Part shown: one piece after another, positions 59,199 to 64,000 of the stretch
Position numbering within the stretch: the first letter of the stretch is position 1
How the letters are laid out: each line of letters starts with the position of its first letter
Notes under the pieces: generated by a model
What the model saw: only the letters and a program-made list of their open reading frames with translations
The model's database searches: none
What the model was told of the DNA's origin: nothing
Made by a program: the position numbers and the translations under genes
Assembly: GCA_964605235.1 (NCBI GenBank)
Contig: CAZSBB010000007.1
Location: forward strand, 87,712-151,711
Direction: 5' to 3'
Source of the DNA: CAZSBB01 sp964605235
GTDB lineage: Bacteria > Planctomycetota > Phycisphaerae > Phycisphaerales > Phycisphaeraceae
DNA length: 64,000 bases

Positions 59199-60645
59199 TG
59201 CCATTCGCTCCTCCCTGCTGCTGCTGGCCGGCGCCGCGCTGACGCTGACCATCGGCTGCACCATGGAACCCAAGTACCAGCAGCCCACGCCGCCGGTCGC
59301 CCAGCAGTGGCCGGAGGGGCCTGCGTATCCAGCGGCTCCCGCTGCTGACGCGACCTTCGATGCTTCCGCGCTGGACTGGCAGACCTTCTTTGCCGACGAG
59401 CATCTGCGGCAGCTCATTGCCCTGGCGCTGGAGAACAACCGCGACCTGCGCATGGCGGCGCTCAACGTGCAGCGGGCGCGCCTGATTCATGGCATTGCGA
59501 AAGCGGAACTGCTCCCGACCGTCAGCGCCGGCGCTGGGGCTGACAAGCAGAGCCTGCCGGGCGATCTGTCCAGCGGCGACCGCAACGAGAGCAGCACTTA
59601 CTCGGTGAACCTGGGCATCACCGCCTGGGAAATCGACTTCTTTGGGCGCATTCGCAGCCTCGCCAAAGCATCGCTGCAGGAATACCTCGCCACCGACGAA
59701 GCCCGGCGCGGCGTGCAGATTCTGCTGGTGTCCGCCATCGCCAACACCTACCTGACGCTCGCCGCCGACCAGGAAAATCTGGGGCTGGCGCAGACCACTT
59801 TGCAGGCGCAGCAGGACACGCTGGAACTGGTGAAACGCCGCAGCGAGCATGGCGTGGCGCCGGAGCTGGACATCTATCGCGCCCAGACACAGGTGGACAC
59901 CGCCCGGCTGGCGGTCATCCAGTACACCCGGCGCATCGCCCAGGACCGCAACGCCCTGACCCTGCTGGCGGGCGCCGAAATATCTGCGAATTTGCTGCCC
60001 GTCACGCTGGATCAAACGGTGGTGACGCATGACCTGCCGGTGGGCGTGCCCTCGCAGGTGCTGCTGCGCCGGCCGGATGTCATCGCCGCCGAGCATCGCC
60101 TGCTGGAAGCTTATGCGAACATTGGCGCCGCCCGCGCTGCCTTCTTCCCGCGCATTTCCCTGACCGCTGCTTTGGGCACCGCCAGCGCGGAGCTGTCGAA
60201 CCTGTTCTCGGCGGGGCAGGGCTTCTGGCGTTTCAACGCACAGGCGACCATGCCGATTTTCGATCAGCGGGTGTGGCAGGCCGCCAAGGTCAGCGAAACC
60301 GATCGGCAGTTGGCGTTGACGCAGTACGAGCGCGCGGTGCAAGTCAGCTTCCGCGAAGTGGCGGATGTGCTGGCGATCCGCGGCACGGTGGATGAGCAAT
60401 TGGCGGCCCAGCAATCGCTGGTGGAATCCGTCGCTCAGACGCATGAGCTGGCGCAGGCGCGTTATCTCAAGGGCGTGGACAGCTATCTGGGCGTGCTCGA
60501 CGCTCAGCGTTCGCTGTATGCCGCGCAGCAGCAACTGGTCAGCGTGCGACTGGCGAAGCTGTCCAATCAGGTACAGCTTTATGCCGCGCTGGGCGGTGGC
60601 TGGCAGCCGGCGGCGACGGAGTCCCCGGCCGCGCCTCAACCATAA
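59185..60645 (+). CDS. Outer-membrane efflux channel lipoprotein (TolC/OprM, NodT family)
   Basis: 486 aa; start overlaps the pump gene by 14 bases. The lipoprotein signal ends IGCTMEPKYQQP, the NodT-family hallmark GCxxxPxYxxP. Two OEP repeats are visible: ALENNRDLRMAALNVQRARL then the conserved WEIDFFGRIRS, and the second-half AEHRLLEAYANIGAARAAFF with the closing YLKGVDSYLGVLDAQRSLY. It forms the exit duct of the tripartite pump. The stop lies 8 bases from the convergent kelch gene stop. Confidence 0.94.
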   Translation: MMCRNAIRSSLLLLAGAALTLTIGCTMEPKYQQPTPPVAQQWPEGPAYPAAPAADATFDASALDWQTFFADEHLRQLIALALENNRDLRMAALNVQRARLIHGIAKAELLPTVSAGAGADKQSLPGDLSSGDRNESSTYSVNLGITAWEIDFFGRIRSLAKASLQEYLATDEARRGVQILLVSAIANTYLTLAADQENLGLAQTTLQAQQDTLELVKRRSEHGVAPELDIYRAQTQVDTARLAVIQYTRRIAQDRNALTLLAGAEISANLLPVTLDQTVVTHDLPVGVPSQVLLRRPDVIAAEHRLLEAYANIGAARAAFFPRISLTAALGTASAELSNLFSAGQGFWRFNAQATMPIFDQRVWQAAKVSETDRQLALTQYERAVQVSFREVADVLAIRGTVDEQLAAQQSLVESVAQTHELAQARYLKGVDSYLGVLDAQRSLYAAQQQLVSVRLAKLSNQVQLYAALGGGWQPAATESPAAPQP

Positions 60646-60653
60646 CGCCGGGT

Positions 60654-62096
60654 TTACGGCAGCACGTGCAAGGTGTAATGCTGCTGTGCGGTTTCGCCGG
60701 CGTCGTCGTAGGCTTCGATGGTGATGGGGAACGCGCCGGCTTCCGCGGCGCGGCCGCGCACCAGGCCGGTCTTTTCATTGAAGCTCAGCCAAGTGGGATG
60801 TTCCAGCAACCGATAGCGCACCGGGCTGGCGCTGTGATGGAAATCCGCGCGCGGGCGGTAGGTGTATTCCGCGCCGACCAGCTCTTCCACATCCGGCTGC
60901 GACAGGAAGGTCAACCCCGTCAGGTGCAGGCTCCACACATCATTGAGCAGCGGCCAGGCGTTGCCGCCCACCACCCACAGACGCTCATCATGCACATACG
61001 GCGACAGCTCATGCCGGGGCGACCAGCAGTTGGGCGTTTCCAGTGCCTGCCAATGGCTGCCATCGCTGCTGTACCAGACATCGTTGAGATTCTGCCAGTG
61101 CGCTTCGGAACGGAAGCCGCTGAACACCCAGAGGCGATTGCGATAGACCGCACAGGCGCCCCAGTTCCGTCCGGGCCAGGGTGCTTCGGGTGTGGCTTCT
61201 TCCCAGTGGATGCCGTCGGCTGAGCACCAGACATCGCGGTACACGCGCATGGGGTGGTAACGTTGAATGCTGCCGCCGAGCACCCAGAGCTTGCCGGCGA
61301 AGGAGACGACGTTGTCGTGGAGCTGCCGGGGCGACCACGGCGCGGCATCTGTTTCCTGCCGCCAGTTGATTCCGTCGGCCGAGGACCAGACGTCATTGCG
61401 GCGCACGCCGCCCTGCAAACCGCCGAGGATCCACGCGCGCCCGGCGTGCACCACCGAGCCGGCGGTGCTGCGGCCGGCCCAGGGCATCGGCTGTTCCACG
61501 CAGGTCCACGTCATGCCATCGCTGCTGTGCAGATAGCTGCCATTGGAGCCGGTCAGCCACATGCGCCCGTCGAGCACAAAGCGAATGGGAATGTTGAACC
61601 CGCCGCTCTGCGGCACCGACGGCATCTGTTCCCACTGCACGCCGTCGCGCGAGCGCCACACGTCGTCAATCACCTTGGGCGTGTAACCCCCGAACAGCCA
61701 AAGGTGGTTGTCGAACACCAGCTCGCCCGCCGAGTCGCGCCCGGGCCAGGGATTGCTGGTGGTCAGGCAACGCCAGTCCGGCGTCGGCTGCGCCCGGCGC
61801 ACCACCAGTTGATACGCACGGCTGGTCAGGCCATCCGGTGAACGCAGCACGAACGGCACCACGCTGTGTCCCACCGGGGCGGGCAGCGGCGCGCTGGGTT
61901 GTCCGCTGAACGCTGGTTGCCCGGCAATTTCCAGCAGATTGTCGCCCGCGTCGAGCGTGAGGGTGAAGGTTTGCGCGTCCGCCGGCAGTTGCAACAGGTA
62001 CTCGTTGAACTTGTGGTAGTACGGCGGCGACAACCGACCCGGCTGGGCGGTGATCGCCCGCAGCGCCAGAGCTGGTGTGGTGGTGGTCGTGGTCAT
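60654..62096 (-). CDS. Cadherin-like sandwich / kelch propeller / Ig-like protein
   Basis: 480 aa from ATG 62096 (TTG 62111 is an in-frame alternative; neither has a clear Shine-Dalgarno sequence). Residues ~10-105 form a cadherin-like beta-sandwich (LQLPADAQTFTLTLDAGDNL then SRAYQLVVRR). Residues ~110-400 are six kelch-like blades with DVWxSxDGxxW and APWxPR, for example NDVWSSADGINWRQETDAAP, matching the gene at 36003-36983. Residues ~405-480 are a putative Ig/He-PIG domain (YRLLEHPTWLSFNEKTGLVR). No signal peptide is seen despite the extracellular-type domains. Function unknown; the neighbour upstream is a lyase-like enzyme. Confidence 0.7.
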   Translation of the reverse strand: MTTTTTTPALALRAITAQPGRLSPPYYHKFNEYLLQLPADAQTFTLTLDAGDNLLEIAGQPAFSGQPSAPLPAPVGHSVVPFVLRSPDGLTSRAYQLVVRRAQPTPDWRCLTTSNPWPGRDSAGELVFDNHLWLFGGYTPKVIDDVWRSRDGVQWEQMPSVPQSGGFNIPIRFVLDGRMWLTGSNGSYLHSSDGMTWTCVEQPMPWAGRSTAGSVVHAGRAWILGGLQGGVRRNDVWSSADGINWRQETDAAPWSPRQLHDNVVSFAGKLWVLGGSIQRYHPMRVYRDVWCSADGIHWEEATPEAPWPGRNWGACAVYRNRLWVFSGFRSEAHWQNLNDVWYSSDGSHWQALETPNCWSPRHELSPYVHDERLWVVGGNAWPLLNDVWSLHLTGLTFLSQPDVEELVGAEYTYRPRADFHHSASPVRYRLLEHPTWLSFNEKTGLVRGRAAEAGAFPITIEAYDDAGETAQQHYTLHVLP

Positions 62097-62139
62097 GCCA
62101 GCTTGATCCAACAGAGGAGGGTGATCGGATGATGTTGCA

Positions 62140-64000
62140 TCAGGGCTGCGGCGCAGCCGGCGGCGTCACCGGTTCGTAGTAGCACCAGGCGCGCAGCTTG
62201 GACAGCACATGCTGCGTGATTTCCTGCGGGCGCTGCTTGGGCAACTTGCTCGCGGCGGCGGCGGCATAGCTGGCGTCGCCGGTCTGGTGGTAGGCGTCCA
62301 TCAGCACGTCAATGCCGTCGAAGCGTTCGCGCTTCTTGGGATCCGCCATCCACTGCAGCCACAGGTCGCGGCACTGGGGATTGATCTGGGCATACCACAT
62401 CACCATGCGGTCGCCGTGGTCGATCAGCCACCAGTTGTTCTGCTCGGGATAGCAGAGGGTGTTCCAGATGCGGTCGGCATGTTCCTTGTAGCGCGGGTTC
62501 TGGGTGTCCAGATACATGCGCGACAGGCCGGCGATGGGATTGGCGATGTAGCGCCACGTGCCGCTGGTGGTGAGCGCCATGCCGTCGGCCAGCCGCACCG
62601 CGGCATCGCGCGCGGGGCGGTAGCCGGTGGCGTAGTAGTAATCCAGAAAGGGATCGAGCATGGAATGGCCATGATCGCCGCTGCCCAGCCAGATGCACTC
62701 ATGATGCCGACGACTGAAGCCGACCCACTGCGGCCAGACGGGATTCCAGCGGATGGTGGCGACTTCCATCAGATGCCGGGTGTTGGCGCGGGCGAATTTC
62801 AGGTACTTGCGATCGCCGCTGCGCAGGTAGCAGAGCCAGGGCGCTTCGACGATGTCCTGCTCGTTGAGAATCCAGGCGTAGCGGCCGAAGTTCCACCACT
62901 TGTATTCCGGCTGACGCCAGAAGTTGGGAATGCCGCCGTAGTGCCATTGGCCGTACCAGCCCCAGAAATCCTGCTGGTCGATGTAGAAATCCATGGTGTC
63001 GGAAATGATCTTTTCGACGGCCGGCGCCTGCTGCGGGTCGTAGTCCGCCAGGTGCAGCATGACCTGCGTGCTGCGCAGGTAGCGCGGGGGCACGATCGCC
63101 ACCACTGGCTCGTGATATAGCTGATCGAACTGCGGCAGCGCGTGCTCGGAAGCAAAATCAATAATCAGCTCCTGCGTGCGGCCCATGCCCACCGCCACGG
63201 CTTCGGCGGAAGAGCTGCTGGGAATCCAGCCATCCTCGCGCGGCAGGAAACTCATCGCCCCGGCGGCGCTCGGCCAATAGGAAAACTTCACGGCGCCGGC
63301 CGCGGCATCGACGTCGATCTGCTTGGGCGCCATCTGCCAGAACTCACGGTGATACACCGCCACCGGGGCGCGGCCGGGCGCGGTCAGGCTGACGGCGCCG
63401 TTGCCGCGCTGGCCGATGGTTTCCTGGCCATCGCAGTGCAGGCGGGCGCCGTCGGGGGTGGGCTGGTAGAGCGTGATCTGTTTGCCGGTCTGCACCTGTC
63501 CATCGAGCACGGTGGCGGCCGCGGTGAAGCCGGCGTCGGGGAGTTGCAATTGCACGCCGTAGCTGCCGAGCGATTCGCGCCAGGGATCGCCGCAGTAGGT
63601 GACGGTGTGGTAGAGCCGGGCGAAGGACTGCCCGCGGGAGTATTCCAGCCGCAGTTCACCCATGCAGACGGGGCGGTCGTGTTCGTTGTAGTACCAGCCG
63701 GTGGCTTTGATGACCGCGCGATTGGGGCCGTTTTCCTCGATCACCACGCCGGCGTTCTCCCCCGTCAGCCGGAAGAAATATTGCTGGCCGGTGCTGTCGG
63801 ACCACCACAGGTCGCGTGGGCCGAACAAGCCCAGCAGCTTGTCGCCGACGGGCAACTGCGCCAGCGGACCCGCGGTGAAGATCGGCTGCTGATCCTTAAG
63901 CACCACCAGCGGCGCGGCAACCGGAGCGGGCTGGGCGGCGCCGGCTTTGAGCGTGTAAAACACATGACTGTCGGCGGGCACGTCGGCGTTGAAATCGAGC
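62140..64000 (-). CDS. Exo-rhamnogalacturonan-lyase-like (PcRGLX/YetA) protein, 5' truncated by the window
   Basis: At least 619 aa; the frame is open to the window end (FNADVPADSHVFYTL precedes any clear start), so the N-terminus is missing. A beta-sandwich part (VVIEENGPNRAVIKATGWYY then MGELRLEYSRGQSFARLYHT) is followed by an all-helical toroid (EVATIRWNPVWPQWVGFSRR, HHECIWLGSGDHGHSMLDPF, LDYYYATGYRPARDAAVRLA). This order matches the PcRGLX/YetA family of exo-acting rhamnogalacturonan lyases and relatives. HxxxxWLGSGDHGHSMLD probably lines the active site. It points to an acidic or rhamnose-containing polysaccharide as substrate, by family analogy only. Confidence 0.6.
   Translation of the reverse strand, partial: LDFNADVPADSHVFYTLKAGAAQPAPVAAPLVVLKDQQPIFTAGPLAQLPVGDKLLGLFGPRDLWWSDSTGQQYFFRLTGENAGVVIEENGPNRAVIKATGWYYNEHDRPVCMGELRLEYSRGQSFARLYHTVTYCGDPWRESLGSYGVQLQLPDAGFTAAATVLDGQVQTGKQITLYQPTPDGARLHCDGQETIGQRGNGAVSLTAPGRAPVAVYHREFWQMAPKQIDVDAAAGAVKFSYWPSAAGAMSFLPREDGWIPSSSSAEAVAVGMGRTQELIIDFASEHALPQFDQLYHEPVVAIVPPRYLRSTQVMLHLADYDPQQAPAVEKIISDTMDFYIDQQDFWGWYGQWHYGGIPNFWRQPEYKWWNFGRYAWILNEQDIVEAPWLCYLRSGDRKYLKFARANTRHLMEVATIRWNPVWPQWVGFSRRHHECIWLGSGDHGHSMLDPFLDYYYATGYRPARDAAVRLADGMALTTSGTWRYIANPIAGLSRMYLDTQNPRYKEHADRIWNTLCYPEQNNWWLIDHGDRMVMWYAQINPQCRDLWLQWMADPKKRERFDGIDVLMDAYHQTGDASYAAAAASKLPKQRPQEITQHVLSKLRAWCYYEPVTPPAAPQP

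Overview
The window looks like a PVC-superphylum bacterium, most likely a planctomycete (Phycisphaerae-like). This is inferred from gene content, not from a marker gene. It is GC-rich. It carries a variant LEPR-XLL N-terminus (LETRRLLSA), a giant secreted-type protein with RTX, LRR, LamG and dockerin-like modules, a pseudopilin of the AFTLIELLVVISI type inside a glycoside-hydrolase operon, a DUF4838 pair, and an IS66 remnant of planctomycete type. A run of exactly 100 N marks a scaffold join, so this is a draft assembly or MAG. No tRNA, rRNA or CRISPR array was seen.

Layout. (1) 1-24210: the 3' part (over 8,000 codons) of a giant modular extracellular protein. (2) 24270-25854: a LEPR-XLL-like surface protein with cohesin-like, choice-of-anchor-D-like and tandem CARDB-like modules, broken by the N gap, followed by a decayed IS66 transposase fragment. 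(3) 26377-36983 (+): a tight nine-gene operon led by a ROK repressor: beta-propeller, NodB-like deacetylase, DegT aminotransferase, Gfo/Idh oxidoreductase, an unrecognised protein, a second Gfo/Idh protein with a GH109-like EVP motif, an amidotransferase-fold plus deacetylase fusion, and a kelch protein. (4) 46548-36994 (-): a seven-gene, largely translationally coupled operon: GntR/LacI hybrid regulator, pseudopilin, two secreted DUF4838 proteins, a secreted jelly-roll protein, a GNAT acetyltransferase and a PIG-L deacetylase. (5) 46737-49321 (+): a divergent pair, a sialidase-like Asp-box protein and a GH32/43-like propeller. (6) 51495-49355 (-): ceramidase-like hydrolase plus hexapeptide acyltransferase, divergent from a LysR regulator, then an EamA-type transporter. 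(7) 53748-60645: CerR-type TetR regulator divergent from a complete tripartite RND efflux operon. (8) 62096-60654 and 64000-62140 (-): a cadherin-like/kelch protein and the 3' part of an exo-rhamnogalacturonan-lyase-like (PcRGLX/YetA) enzyme.

Regions 3-6 and 8 read as a carbohydrate locus. Secreted DUF4838 enzymes and a jelly-roll binding protein would act outside the cytoplasm. Deacetylases, acetyltransferases, NAD(P)-dependent Gfo/Idh enzymes and a PLP aminotransferase without visible signal peptides would process an acetylated and/or amino-substituted sugar inside. Five regulators of five families (ROK, GntR-LacI, LysR, TetR/CerR, plus coupling to a pseudopilin in the GntR operon) sit next to short AT-rich intergenic islands that stand out from the GC-rich background. 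The glycan itself cannot be named from sequence.
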